In this document: positions 49,892 through 60,282 of the stretch, piece after piece | Layout: each line of letters begins with the position of its first letter | How positions within the stretch are numbered: the stretch's first letter is position 1 | NCBI RefSeq assembly: GCF_007565055.1 | Contig: NC_044568.1 | Location: 20,266,620-20,330,619, forward strand | DNA length: 64,000 nucleotides | Source: Rhinopithecus roxellana | Lineage: Eukaryota > Chordata > Mammalia > Primates > Cercopithecidae | Direction: 5' to 3' | Position numbers and translations under genes: made by a program | Notes under the pieces: generated by a model | Databases searched by the model: none | Told to the model about the DNA's origin: nothing | What the model saw: the letters and a program-made list of their open reading frames with translations, nothing else

Positions 49892-49950
49892 CGCGAGCCC
49901 CTCCCCGCGACGCTCTGCCCCCGCCCTCCGCGCAGGCTCACCGGGCGCGC

Positions 49951-49972
49951 GGGGCCGGGGGCGGGGCTGGGG
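49951..49972 (+). other. G-quadruplex candidate with overlapping GC box
   Basis: Four runs of at least four G with loops CC, C and CT. It overlaps the SP/KLF-type GC box GGGGCGGGGCT and lies next to the candidate donor at 49942. Confidence 0.6.
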
Positions 49973-50035
49973 CGAGGCCCCCCTGCGGGCAGCGAGGCCA
50001 GCTGCGCGCGCTTTCCCCGCTCGGCCTCCCGGTGA

Positions 50036-50048
50036 GCATGCGCAGGCG
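50036..50048. promoter_or_regulatory. NRF1-like site GCATGCGCAGGCG
   Basis: Contains GCATGCGCAGG, a strong NRF1 half-palindrome, at the outer edge of the CpG island core. A third related site, CTGCGCAGGCG, is at 50223-50233, beside the first ZNF143-like element. Confidence 0.55.
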
Positions 50049-50202
50049 GCCTTCTTCCGCAACGGTACCGGCTTCCCAGGGCTTTTTCTCCCCGTTTTTC
50101 GCCCAGGCCCCTGGCCTGCCTGAGAAAAATCGCCTCAGTGGACCGTGTGAGGAATTTGCATCTTCTTTGAGACGGAATGAATAGGCATTAGCTCCCTCAA
50201 CG

Positions 50203-50356
50203 ACTACACCTCCCAGGGTGCCCTGCGCAGGCGAGGAGCCATGCATTCGGGGACTCGTAGTCCCTTCGTCTGGGCCATGCCTGCCGGGACTTGTAGTCTC
50301 TCCGGACTCCGGTAGTCCGTCCTGTCCCCGCACCAAGGGTTGCTGGGACTTGTAGT
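50203..50356. promoter_or_regulatory. Cluster of ZNF143/SBS elements (ACTACAANTCCC type)
   Basis: Four good copies are visible. One is on the plus strand: ACTACACCTCCCAGGGTGC at 50203. Three are on the minus strand: ACTACGAGTCCCCGAATGCA within 50241-50261, ACTACAAGTCCCGGCAGGCA within 50275-50297, and ACTACAAGTCCCAGCAACCC within 50335-50356. A weaker fifth (ACTACCGGAGTCC) is at 50302-50316. The ACTACAANTCCCAGNATGC element binds ZNF143 and marks many CpG-island promoters. Being just upstream of the BANP start region, the cluster is a likely activator platform. Confidence 0.8.
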
Positions 50357-50590
50357 TACAATGTCTCAGGTGGGCTGTGCGCCCCCAGCGGGTCCTGCCT
50401 GCTGCTGCGGCGGATCCTGCCCTGAGGTTCCGGAGCGCTTGGTGGCGTTTTCCCAGACATAAGTGGTCAGGGGTCCCCAGCGTCTGTCGAGAGGGGCCTG
50501 AGTGCACGCGCGCAGGAGTTAGCACGCGCAGCAGTGACTATGGTCTTAGATGTGTCCTACAGGTAACACATAATATAAATAAGTGATGGC

Positions 50591-50886
50591 GGCCGGGCAC
50601 GGTGGCTCGCGCCAGTAATCCCAGCCCTTTGGGAGGCCGAGGCGGGTGGATCACCTGAGGTAGAGGTTCGAGACCAGCCTGGCCAACATGGCGAACCCCC
50701 CCCCCCCCCCACTAAAAATACAAAAATTATGCCTGGCCTGGTGGCGCGCACCTTGTAATCCCAACTACTCAGGAGGCTGAGGCAGGAGAATCGCTTGAGC
50801 CCGGGAGTCGGAGGTTGCAGTGAGCCGAGATCGCGCCACAGCACTCCAGTCTGGCGACGGAGCGAGACTCTGTCTCAAAAAAAAAA
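50591..50886 (+). mobile_element. Alu adjoining the CpG island
   Basis: Flanked by AAGTGATGGC. Contains a C-run expansion at 50697-50710. Close to the promoter shoulder. Confidence 0.95.
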
Positions 50887-51687
50887 GTGATGGCGTGAAT
50901 GTGCACACGTTATCGTTTATGTAGAATAAATGTGCATTTTTGGTTAATCATAGGAAAAAATTCCCAAACTATAGGGCAATTCCCAGAAATGTCATTCCTG
51001 GTTATCTCCCTCTGCTTATCTAGAATTACCTTGCCTTTCATTTTCTTCTTTATACTCCCTCTGTTTTCTGAATTATTTGCAATGAGCAAGAAAGCCTTTG
51101 ATCTCCCAAACACAGGGCAAGGGAGCTATTTTCACTGGGAAAAACAAAATGCTTTACCTTGAATTTCCTGCCCAACTCCCTTTTGCCAATAATAAAAACA
51201 GGATTTGGCGCAGTCATGGGCTATGCGACCTTGGGCAACCTTACCGAGTTAAAGTCTCCTCTAGAATTAGGCTCGGAGGTTCCACTGAGGCCGGTGGCTG
51301 GGTTACTTCGCAGTAAAAGTGACTTACAGACACTCCAAGGAGGAGCCTTGACAGAATGGCGGCACTGGGACAGGTGTCTATCTGAAGATAGGACCTGTCC
51401 TTTTTCAACATGAAGATCGGCTCCAAAGAGATTAGAAAAATTGCCCAGCGAGGCCACAGGGCTGGAGAGAGGCACAAGCTGAGTTTGCAATACAGAACAC
51501 CTTGCTTAGAGTGTGGAGTCCACTCACATGGAGGGAAAGGGTGCATGCGGGAGCTGCCACGGAATATTCCCTCCGGCAGTGGGGACAAAACATGTTCTAG
51601 GGAGACACGCCTTTTGTCTCCACCTCCACCTCCACCTCAATCACGGCTGCATTCAAATATTAATACTTGCCCATGTAAGAATTCTTA
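50887..51687. other. Intergenic, nothing recognised
   Basis: Between BANP and CA5A; no gene seen. Confidence 0.5.
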
Positions 51688-51982
51688 GGCAGGGCGCGGT
51701 GGCTCACGCCTGTAATCCCAACACTTTGGGAGGCCGAGACGGGCGGATCACGAGGTCAGGAGATCGAGACCATCCTGGCTAACACGGTGAAACCCCGTCT
51801 CTACTAAAAATACAAAAAATTAGCCGGGCATGGCAGTGGGCGCCTGTAGTCCCAGCTACTTGGGAGGCTGAGGCAGGAGAATGGCATGAACCTGGGAGGC
51901 AGAGCTTGCAGTGAGCCGAGATGGCGCCACTGCACTCCAGCCTGGGCGGCAGAGCGAGACTCCGTCTAAAAAAAAAAAAAAA
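51688..51982 (+). mobile_element. AluY
   Basis: Flanked by AAGAATTCTTA. Confidence 0.95.
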
Positions 51983-52301
51983 GAATTCTTAGCATCCATG
52001 CCTGAATATCTGGCTCGAAAACAGACCAACTTAGGGTGATGTTGTTCGTATTATTTCAAAACATCCCCAAGTCTGTGTCTGGAGCTGCCTTTTCCCTATC
52101 CCCAGGCCTTGTGCAATGCTGGGCCCAGCGTCATGAACAGGTGTGAGTGGACGAGAGAAGGAACCTGGGGGCAAAGGTGAATCTATCTGTGACCATCCAA
52201 CAAGCTACAGTGAGATTTGTTGAAGGCCACTGCTGACTAGGTCATGATCAGAAATGAAGCCAATCAAAACTATAATTGTGCCTATGCTGCAGTTGTTGAT
52301 T

Positions 52302-52613
52302 GCTTTGTTTTGTTTTGTTTTGTTTTGTTTTGTTTGCATCAGGGTCTTGCTCTGTCATCCAGGCTGGGGTGTGGTGGTACAATCATAGTTCACTGCAGCC
52401 TCCACCTCTCGGGCTTAAGTGAGCTTCCCACCTGAGCCTCTGGAGTAGCCAGGACTACAGGCACGCACCACTATCATTGCCTAATTTTTTTGTTTTTTGT
52501 AGAGTTAGAGGTCTCAATACGTTGTCCAGGCTGGTCTTGAACTCCTGGACTCAAGTGATCCTCCCACCTTAGCCTCCCAAAATGTTAGGGTTACAGGCAT
52601 GAGCTACTACACG
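52302..52613 (-). mobile_element. Alu, antisense (J type), with (TTTTG)n head
   Basis: (TTTTG)n at 52302-52336 is its expanded tail; body ends 'catgagctactacacg'. Confidence 0.9.
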
Positions 52614-53622
52614 TTTTTGTTTTTGATGGTTTTGATTTAGTTTTTATTTTGCTGCTCGGGAAGCTAAAATAGAGGAAGACACTGTTCCATATTGGCATAT
52701 AGTTGATTCACTGTAATTTTTTAAAAATGAAGTAGCTAGTCATCAGCAAAGACAGCTGTGTATAGTGAAGGTTCACTTACCAGTCGGTACAAGGATCCAA
52801 TCTGGTCCCCTGGAGTTAATGCAGTTACAGTCACATTAGTGAGGGCGTTATAAGAGGAGCGGGAAGTGCGCTCTGGCCTGTGTGGCACCAGCTATGGGGG
52901 CCACTTAACATGTGTGCACTAGGCCATTCGTAAAGGTCACAGAGGTCTTTTCGTCAACACCTCAAAACACCCACGTCAAGAAAACTCTGAAACCTTCCGA
53001 CGGTTCCTGTCTCTGAAAATGTCACTAGGGTGGAGAAAGAGAAATTATCCACGATGCACTCAGTGGCCCAGGAAAAGCCTAGGAGGCCGAGTGGAATGCT
53101 GGGACGCTGAGCCTGGCTGCCCTTAAGTGTGAGAACTTGCAGTTTGCCCGGCCAGGGCTTAGAGTCTCAGCCTTCTCTTGGCAAGTTGCTGAGGCTCTCA
53201 AGCCTCGGCTTCCCACTCTGGGAACTGGTGTTCAGATCTCACAGCTCACAGGGATGTTGGGAGGGGTCCATGGCATGGAGGTGACGAAGCGTTTAGTAGA
53301 GGGTCTGATTCCAGATGTGCTCATGTTACCACGGGCTGAGTGGCCACGAGCTGGGCACATATCACTGTAGTCCCGGTTCTTTGTGAAGAACGGGAAGATA
53401 AGAGTGGTTGAGTGGTACACCTGGGGTCACACAGCCATAGTGGGGGTAGAGAGGAGAGGAGGCAGGTGCTGAGATGTGGCAGCAAAGGGAGTGAAGGTGC
53501 AACTGCGTCCTTGTCAGCGAGGAAGGGGTGTCGTCTTGTTCCTGCGGCAACGGGGAAGACTTCGCAAAGTTTGGGGCCAGAGTGGGTAGGATCAGATTTG
53601 TGTTTTGAGGAGTCCATCTGGC
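52614..53622. other. Intergenic, with first copy of a dispersed repeat
   Basis: Includes 52893-52947 (copy A of a 55-bp repeat) and an MIR-like stretch near 53150-53300. No gene recognised. Confidence 0.5.
52893..52947 (+). repeat. Dispersed 55-bp direct repeat, copy A
   Basis: TATGGGGGCCACTTA, TAGGCCATTCGTAAAGGTCA and CAGAGGTC match copy B at 54659-54714 with about five substitutions and one gap. Confidence 0.85.
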
Positions 53623-53921
53623 GGCCAGGCGCGGTGGCTCACACCTGTAATCCTAGCACTTTGGGAGGCCGAGGTGGGCAGATCGCCTGAGGTCGGGAGT
53701 ATGCAACCAGCCCAACCAACATGGTGACACCCCATCTCTACTAAAAATACAAAATTAGCTGGGTGTGGTGGCGCACGGCTGTCATCCCAGCTACTTGGGA
53801 GGCTAAGGCAGGAGAATCGCTTGAACCCGGGAGGTGGAGGTTGCGGTGAGCCAAGATCACACCACTGCACTCCAGCCTCGGCAACAAGAGTAAGACTCTG
53901 TCTCAAAAAAAAAAAACAAAA
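53623..53921 (+). mobile_element. Alu (S type)
   Basis: Full-length with A tail. Confidence 0.95.
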
Positions 53922-54658
53922 GCCTGTCTGGCTGGAGCCCTGGAAAAGGAATGCGGGGAGGGAATATATTATCCTGCATGAATTTGGGGAGAGCAGTGGA
54001 GAACACTGTGGCAGGCTCCAAGTGAGACGGAGAGAGACAGAGGCTTGCTGCAGTGCGGACGGGATGAAGAGAAATGGACAGATTGGAGAGGTTCCACGGG
54101 GTGAAATCCACAGGACTTGCCCATGAGTCCAGTGCTGGGGACGGCCAAGGGAGAGGGGGTGTCCAGGTGCCATACTGGATGGTGGACGCACAGCTCCTGG
54201 AAGTGGGAAACCAGACATCATGGCCACCGCCCATGGTCGTGGGGACTGTCCCTGAAAAAACATCTTTGCAATTGTTCCTCGGGGGGGCTCCTTCTGTAAT
54301 TCGCCCTCCACTCTCCCCATCCCCCCAACTTTGCCACTTCATGCAGGGGCACCGTAAGGGTTTGAAGGTCTCACCGGAAGAGGTCAGCTTTGGGGTGAAC
54401 TAGAGCCCTGAAAGGAGACCCCATTGGGAAACATGATGATCCAGAGGTGACAGGAGGGGGTGGCCATCAGCAGCACTCAGCCCCACCTGGCATGGATCCC
54501 ACCTGCTCCAGGGACAGGCCACACACTCCGGGCTGTCGAGAGAGACCAGGGCCCTACCCAGTCACTGCTGTGTGGATATGGTGCCCTCTGAAACTGGAGA
54601 AACACCCTAGGCTTCCTGTGCCTTCCTCCCTTGTAGAGTGGGGTCAGCAAGGCTCAGA

Positions 54659-54714
54659 TATGGGGGCCACTTACACGTGTGTGCGCTAGGCCATTTGCAA
54701 AGGTCACAGAGGCC
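54659..54714 (+). repeat. Dispersed 56-bp direct repeat, copy B
   Basis: Pairs with 52893-52947, same orientation, 1.77 kb apart. Differences fall mostly at CpG/TpG sites. Confidence 0.85.
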
Positions 54715-54738
54715 CTTACTCTCTGCGTAGTAACATGC

Positions 54739-54740
<2 letters not shown>

Positions 54741-54820
<80 letters not shown>
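54741..54820. repeat. (GA)40 microsatellite
   Basis: Forty uninterrupted GA units, starting 26 bp after copy B ends. Confidence 0.97.
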
Positions 54821-54824
<4 letters not shown>

Positions 54825-55099
54825 GAGACCGAGACCTTGCTTTGGCCTAGCACTTTGACTGACTTGTCTTGTCCAGACAAACATACGGCCAAGCAGCCTT
54901 CGTGGTCGGTTCTCAATCTGGGCTGATGTGAGACCCTCTGAAAACACCAAAGCCTGCCCCTCCAGGACTGGGGCCAGGTTCACCGGCTCCAGAAACCCCC
55001 GGGAGTCCACAGCACAGACTCCCTCATCTCTGTCTCTGACTCTCTCTGATTCTCTCTCCACCCCGCCCTTCTCATCTTTGGGCTTGGTTTTTCCCCATT

Positions 55100-55397
55100 T
55101 TTGTTTTTTTTAAAGCAGAGTCTCGCTGTGTCACCCAGGCTGGAGTGCAATGGCGCGATCTTGGCTCACTGCCACCTCCGCCTCCCGAGTTCAAGCGATT
55201 CTCCTTCCTCAGCCTCCCGAGTTGCTGGGATTACAGGCGCCTGCCGCCAAGCCTGGCTATAATTTTCGTATTTTTTTAGTAGAGACAGGGTTTCACCATA
55301 TTGGCCAGGCTGGTCTAGAACTCCTGGGCTCAAGTGATTCTCCCACCTCGGCATACCAAAGTGCTGGGATTATAGGCATGAACCACCTCGCCTGGCT
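55100..55397 (-). mobile_element. Alu, antisense
   Basis: Flanked by TGGTTTTTCCCCAT / TGGTTTTTCTCCAT. Confidence 0.95.
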
Positions 55398-56709
55398 GGT
55401 TTTTCTCCATTCTTGAGCGGGATCTCCCGAAGGGGTCCCAGCAACTACCAACAGGTTTTTCCAGTTCAGCCATCCCCTGGGAGAGAGAGGATCTCTTTCC
55501 TCATCATTCCAGCAAGACTCCCGGGGCAACGCTTACTGGCCAGCCTGTGTACCCCGCAATGACCATCACTCCGAGTGGCCAGTCCTGAGACATGTCCGGG
55601 GGAAGGGTCAGCCTGGTCCAGCCTCATGGAGGGCGGGTGGGGAGGGCTGGTCTCCCAGAGCAAACCCAGCAGCTGCCAGGGAGAAGAGCTGGGTGTGTGC
55701 AAGCAGAAACAGCATCGGTCCCCAGCGGGGTCCCCCAGGGCTCTCCTCCTGCCTGCGTGAATGCTGACGTCAGCAATGACGTTCTGTCGGGCGGCAGCTC
55801 TGTCCTGTCTGAGAATGGGAGCAGCTGTTGATGCAAACTCCCCAGGAGAGGCTGCGTATGGTGCAATGAATCCAGGTCGCCCAAGCCAGACAGCTGATTA
55901 GCATCTCAACGGGGGCTACTGGGCATTCGAGTCCTTATTAATGAGAAGTTGCTGCTATGAAGCAGGTGGGGGAAACAGGTGTACAAATCCATGCAATCAG
56001 TAAAAACACCTGCAGGAAATGGACCCATAAAAAAATCCAGTGGCAGTGACAGTAGCCCAGCGTGCCAGGGAGCCCTTGCTTTTCCAACTCGCTCTCTTCC
56101 AGGCTCTGTCAGTGGTCGGCATGGCCCGTGGAAATCAATGAGAACTTGCCTGCCAGAAAACACGAAGAAAACCCAGGAAATTAGCAGGGAAGAAGAACAG
56201 AGGATAGCTTGACCACCGCTCAGAGACAGCAGGGGGCTCTGAGATCATACAACAAAACAGAAGACAGCTAATGAGAAATCTGTGCAGACAAGAGAGAAGT
56301 GGTAACTGGCTATTTGGAAAACCTGGGTGGTCCTGCCGGCTGGGTGTATCATAAGCGCTAAGAGTAAGATTTTGTAGAGTGAACAGTCATTACATATAAC
56401 TTATCCTGTAAAAAGATTTTAAACTTTACCTTTCAGATTGACTTAGTGTGATGTTTTAGAAGCATTCTTCAAAGAGTAAAACACAAACCATGAAGAAAAA
56501 AAAAAGTCCAGTGGCTCAGCAAAAGAAATTACTGTGAACAAAACTTGTGCAGAAACTTTCATGTGTTTTCAAGGATTTTGTCCATTGCAAGTTTTTCCTA
56601 TTTGATTTTTTCACCTAAAATAGCATTTATTCATGGACAGTGTATCATTTTGACATCACGGAGTACTATGGAGAGCAGTCAGTGCATTTATAAATGACTT
56701 TCAATTTCT
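55398..56709. other. Intergenic, nothing recognised
   Basis: No gene or repeat family recognised. Confidence 0.5.
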
Positions 56710-57009
56710 GGCTGGGCGCAGTGGCTCACACCTATAATCCCAGCACTTTGGGAGACCAAGGTGGGCAGGTCACCTGAGGTCGGGAGTTCACGACCAGACT
56801 GACCAACATGGAGAAACCCCGTCTCTACTGAAAATACAAAATTAGCCTGGTGTGGTGGCTCATGCTTGTAATCCCAGCTACTTGGGAGGCTGAGGCAGGA
56901 GAATCACTTGAACCCAGGAGGAGGAGGTTGCAGTGAGCCGAGATCACACCACTGTACTCTAGCCTGGGCAACAAGAGCGAAATTCTGTCTCAAAAAAAAG
57001 AAAAAAAAA
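56710..57009 (+). mobile_element. Alu (S type)
   Basis: Flanked by the duplication AAATGACTTTCAATTTCT. Confidence 0.97.
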
Positions 57010-57437
57010 GAAATGACTTTCAATTTCTATCACATGAGAATAAAGCCCTATTTCAAAAAGTGATGCAGAGAAATTTGAGGGTTCTCAGAGAATGGTGGGC
57101 TCCAGGCTTCTCTCACTCACTCCAGTAAAAAGCCTTTCACACACACTTGCCATGAACATACATATATGTAAATTTATATCTGTGTGTTAGGTACTAATGT
57201 AGTGTGTGCTCTGCGGAACATATGAAAAATAGAAAATCTTAACAGGTGAGAAAAAATAAGAATAGAAATTTCAATCTTCTGCACATGGAAGGGTTATCTG
57301 TGTACACAGGGTCCATTTTAGAAAAAATCAATTAAAGAAGGTTTGACTTAAACATTTTGGGTTCAAATATGAAGAATGTTTGTAAACAGACAGAGGAGCA
57401 GTTTCTTGATCTCTTACCTTCTAATTTAAGAAATGAA
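57010..57437. other. Intergenic, AT-rich
   Basis: Nothing recognised. Confidence 0.5.
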
Positions 57438-57743
57438 GGCCGGGTGCAGTGGCTCACGCCTGTAATCCCAGCACTTTGGGAGGCTGAGGCAGGTGGGTCA
57501 TGAGGTCAGGAGTTCAAGACCAGCCTGGCCAACAGGGTGAAACCCCGTCTCTACTAAAAATACAAAAATCAGCTGGGCATGGTGGCGGGCACCTGTAATC
57601 CCAGCTACTCGGGAGACTGAGGCAGGAGAATTGCTTGAACCAGAACCCGAGAGGCGGAGGTTGCAGTAAGCCGAGATCACACCACTGCACTCCAGCCTGG
57701 GCTACAGAGTGAGACTCCATCTCAAAAAGAAAAGAAAAAAAAA
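57438..57743 (+). mobile_element. Alu (S type)
   Basis: Full-length, A-rich tail. Confidence 0.95.
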
Positions 57744-57782
57744 GAATGAAAAAATCTCCTTTAGTTATGAATTTTTATTAAC

Positions 57783-58612
57783 TCCTGTATTACTTAAGGT
57801 TCTCCACAGAAACAGGCCAACAGGATGTGTGTGAATGTGTGTGTGTGTAAGTAAACCTACAGCTAGCTACCTATCTATCTATACATTGGGAGAGAGAGGG
57901 AGATTTGTCACATGTATCTTGAGGAATTACCCTATGCAACTGGGGAGGCTTGACAAGCCCAAAATCTGACGAGGTGGCCAGCAGGTTGGAGACTCAAGGA
58001 AGAGTCGCGATTCAAGTCCAAAGGGCACCTGCTGGCAGAATTCCTTCTCACTGGGGGGCAGGAGGGGGTTTGGGGAATAGGGAGGGAGGTCAGTCTCTTC
58101 TATTAAGGCCTTCAGCTGATCAGATGGGAGCCACCAACACTGTGGAGAGCCATCTGCTTTATTCCATGTTCACTGAGGTATAAATGTTAATCACATTCAA
58201 AAAAACTCATTCATGGAAACATCTAGAATAATGGTCCACCAAAGGCCGGGCGCGGTGGCTCAAGCCTGTAATCCCAGCACTTTGGGAGGCCGAGACGGGC
58301 GGATCACGAGGTCAGGAGATCAAGACCATCCTGGCTAACACAGTGAAATCCCGTCTCTACTAAAAGTACAAAAACTAGCTGGGCGAGGTGGCGGCGCCTG
58401 TAGTCCCAGCTACTCGGGAGGCTGAGGCAGGAGAATGGCGTGAACCCGGGAGGCGGAGCTTGCAGTGAGCTGAGATCCCGCCACTGCACTCCAGCCTGGG
58501 CGACAGAGCGAGACTCCGCCTCAAAAAAAAAAAAAAATAAAAAAAATAATGGTCCACCAAATATCTGGGCACATGGCCCAGCCAGGTTGACAAAAGTAAC
58601 CATCATGACTCC
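57783..58612 (+). mobile_element. Old interspersed repeat (family not named), split by AluY
   Basis: 'ggttctccacagaaacaggc', 'aaggccttcagctgatcaga' and 'gcacatggcccagccaggtt' match a very common mammalian repeat that starts with TTAGTCAGGGTTCTCC. I recognise the sequence but not the family name with confidence. Confidence 0.6.
58244..58546 (+). mobile_element. AluY (Old World monkey type)
   Basis: Flanked by AATAATGGTCCACCAA; young-looking. Confidence 0.97.
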
Positions 58613-58711
58613 GCATCAGACATTTTCAACTCTGGCGGAAAGTTACAGACCATAGGAAGCCCACCGATTGGTGTTTTCTGTGGGAGGTAGAAACTAAGAA
58701 ATTAGAAAGTG

Positions 58712-59009
58712 GGCCGGGCGCGGTGGCTCAAGCCTGTAATCCCAGCACTTTGGGAGGCCAAGGCGGGCGGATCACGAGGTCAGGAGATCGAGACCATCCT
58801 GGCTAACACAGTGAAACCCCGTCTCTACTAAAAAAATACAAAAAACTAGCCGGGCGAGGTGGCGGGCGCCTGTAGTCCCAGCTACTCGGGAGGCTGAGGC
58901 AGGAGAATGGCGTAAACCCGGGAGGCGGAGTTTGCAGTGAGCTGAGATCTGGCCACTGCACTCCAGCCTGGGTGACAGAGCGAGACTCCTTCTCAAAAAA
59001 AAAAAAAAA
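58712..59009 (+). mobile_element. AluY (Old World monkey type)
   Basis: Has 'GGCGAGGTGGCGGGCGCC' and 'GGCGTAAACCCGGGAGGC'; flanked by GAAAGTG. Confidence 0.97.
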
Positions 59010-59024
59010 GAAAGTGTTGGGTTG

Positions 59025-59291
59025 ATCCCAGCACTTGGGGAGGCCGAGACAGGTGGATCACGAGGTCAGGAGATCGAGACCATCCTGGCTAACACGGTGA
59101 AACCCCGTCACTACTAAAAAATACAAAAAAACTAGCCAGGCGAGGTGGCGGGCACCTGTAGGCCCAGCTACTTGGGAGGCTGAGGCAGGAGAATGGCGTA
59201 AACCCGGGAGGCGGAGCTTGCAGTGAGCTGAGATCCGGTCACTACACTCCAGCCTGGGCAATAGAGCGAGACTCCGTCTCAAAAAAAAAAA
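59025..59291 (+). mobile_element. AluY, 5' truncated
   Basis: Begins at 'atcccagcacttgggg'; flanked by AAGTGTTGGGTTG, so inserted truncated, directly after the previous AluY. Confidence 0.95.
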
Positions 59292-59513
59292 AGTGTTGGG
59301 TTGGATACATATGAGACATTTTGGCCCAGAATACAAGGTAAGCAGGTGAGAACACAATTCCTTGATTGAGTAACTTGGCACATCTATCAGCAGTTCAATG
59401 GATTTACCCTTTGACCTATGTCTGTCAAATCTAGGAATTTCATTCAAGGATGTTCAGTGCAGTGTTAATTATAAGACCAAAAAAAACCAAAAAACAGAAA
59501 AACTAGAAAAACA

Positions 59514-59810
59514 GGCTCGGCACAATGGCTCATGCCTGTAATCCCAGCATGTTGGGAGGCCGAGGCGGGCAGATCACTTGAGGCCAGGGGTTTGATACCA
59601 GCCTGGGCAACATGGTGAAACCCTGTCTCTACTAAAAATACAAAAATGAGCCAGGTGTGGTGGGGGACGCCTGTAATCCCAGCTACTTGGGAGACTGAGG
59701 CAGGAGAATCGCTTGAACCCGGGAGGCGGAGGTTGCACTGAACCCAGATCACACCACTGCACTCCAGCCTGGGTGACAGAGCAAGACTGTCTCAGGAAAA
59801 AAAAAAAAAA
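59514..59810 (+). mobile_element. Alu (S type)
   Basis: Full-length. Confidence 0.95.
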
Positions 59811-59847
59811 GGAAAAACACTATAATTAATTTAATAAATTATGATAC

Positions 59848-59859
59848 ACACACACACAC

Positions 59860-59874
<15 letters not shown>
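59848..59874. repeat. (CA)n(TA)n simple repeat
   Basis: CACACACACA followed by TATATATATA at the junction of L1 and an antisense Alu tail. Confidence 0.85.
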
Positions 59875-59891
<17 letters not shown>

Positions 59892-60172
59892 ATACAGGGT
59901 CTTGCTCTGTCACCCAGGCTGGAGTGCAGTGGTGCGATCTGGGCTCACTGCAACCTCCGCCTCCCGGGCTCAAGTGATTCTCCTGCCTCAGCCTCCTAAG
60001 TAGCTGGGATCACAGGTGTGCGGCACCACACCCGGCTCATTTTTGTATTTTTAGTAAAGGCGGGGTTTCACCATGTTGCCCAAGCTGGTCTCAAACCCCT
60101 GGCCTCAAGTGATCCACCCACTTTGGCCTCCCAAAGTGCTGGGATTACAGGCGTGAGCCACCACACCCAGCT
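59875..60172 (-). mobile_element. Alu, antisense
   Basis: T run, then 'acagggtcttgctctgtcac', ends 'ccaccacacccagct'. Confidence 0.95.
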
Positions 60173-60282
60173 GATACTTATTTTAGTGGAACATTCTGTA
60201 GTTATTTCTTTAAAAGAAGAGCTATGTACACCATCTATAAGAGAACTAATTTAATAAATTATGATACGTATTTCAGTGGAAT

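Larger units (their letters stand above)
49800..49942 (-). other. BANP: BANP non-coding first exon(s): two candidate splice donors
   Basis: No coding sequence of BANP lies upstream of exon 2, so the first exon must be non-coding and sit in the CpG island. Two good minus-strand donors are visible: CACACG/GTAATTGC with exon end at 49800, and CGCCCG/GTGAGCCT with exon end at 49942. The first would serve a start near the CGCG, NRF1 and YY1 motifs (about 49855-49900). The second would serve a start farther out, just below the ZNF143 cluster (50203-50356). Neither candidate exon has an ATG in the stretch I read. Both may be used as alternative first exons. The sequence alone cannot choose. Confidence 0.5.
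1..50200 (-). other. BANP: BANP gene, 5' part (promoter to intron 4)
   Basis: BANP (BTG3-associated nuclear protein, also SMAR1 or BEND1) is a nuclear, matrix-associated DNA-binding protein. Its BEN domain binds the unmethylated CGCG element TCTCGCGAGA and opens chromatin at CpG-island promoters; it has also been linked to p53 and cyclin D1 control. Three minus-strand exons here encode the known N-terminus, running from MMSEHDLADVVQ through KRQRLEINCQDP to ATQTCNKVR, each with consensus splice sites. Introns are about 25.4 kb (intron 1), 5.9 kb (intron 2) and 3.0 kb (intron 3). The following exon (about CVVPQTTVILNN) was looked for in 1-15078 on the minus strand and not found, so the rest of the gene lies past the left edge. 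The right limit is the inferred promoter; the exact transcription start is not known from sequence alone. Confidence 0.95.
49143..50540. promoter_or_regulatory. BANP: CpG island promoter of BANP
   Basis: From about 49150 to 50060 the sequence is very GC-rich with dense CpG, unlike the AT-rich introns on one side and Alu-rich intergenic DNA on the other; a less dense shoulder runs to 50540, where an Alu begins at 50591. The core has no TATA box that I see, several GC boxes (for example GGGGCGGGGCT near 49958), NRF1-like, YY1-like, CGCG and ZNF143-type motifs. This is the architecture of a housekeeping promoter. Its position upstream of exon 2 on the minus strand assigns it to BANP. The plus-direction side may also be transcribed, but no gene is recognised there. 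Confidence 0.9.
53922..55099. other. Intergenic, with copy B and a (GA)n array
   Basis: No gene recognised; 54659-54714 and 54741-54820 are annotated separately. Confidence 0.5.

Noticed and set aside
48901..50184. 427-codon plus-strand open frame across the CpG island
   Set aside because: Stops are rare in GC-rich DNA; the translation resembles no known protein, is Gly/Arg/Ala-rich, and opposes the well-supported BANP promoter. A divergent non-coding transcript remains possible.
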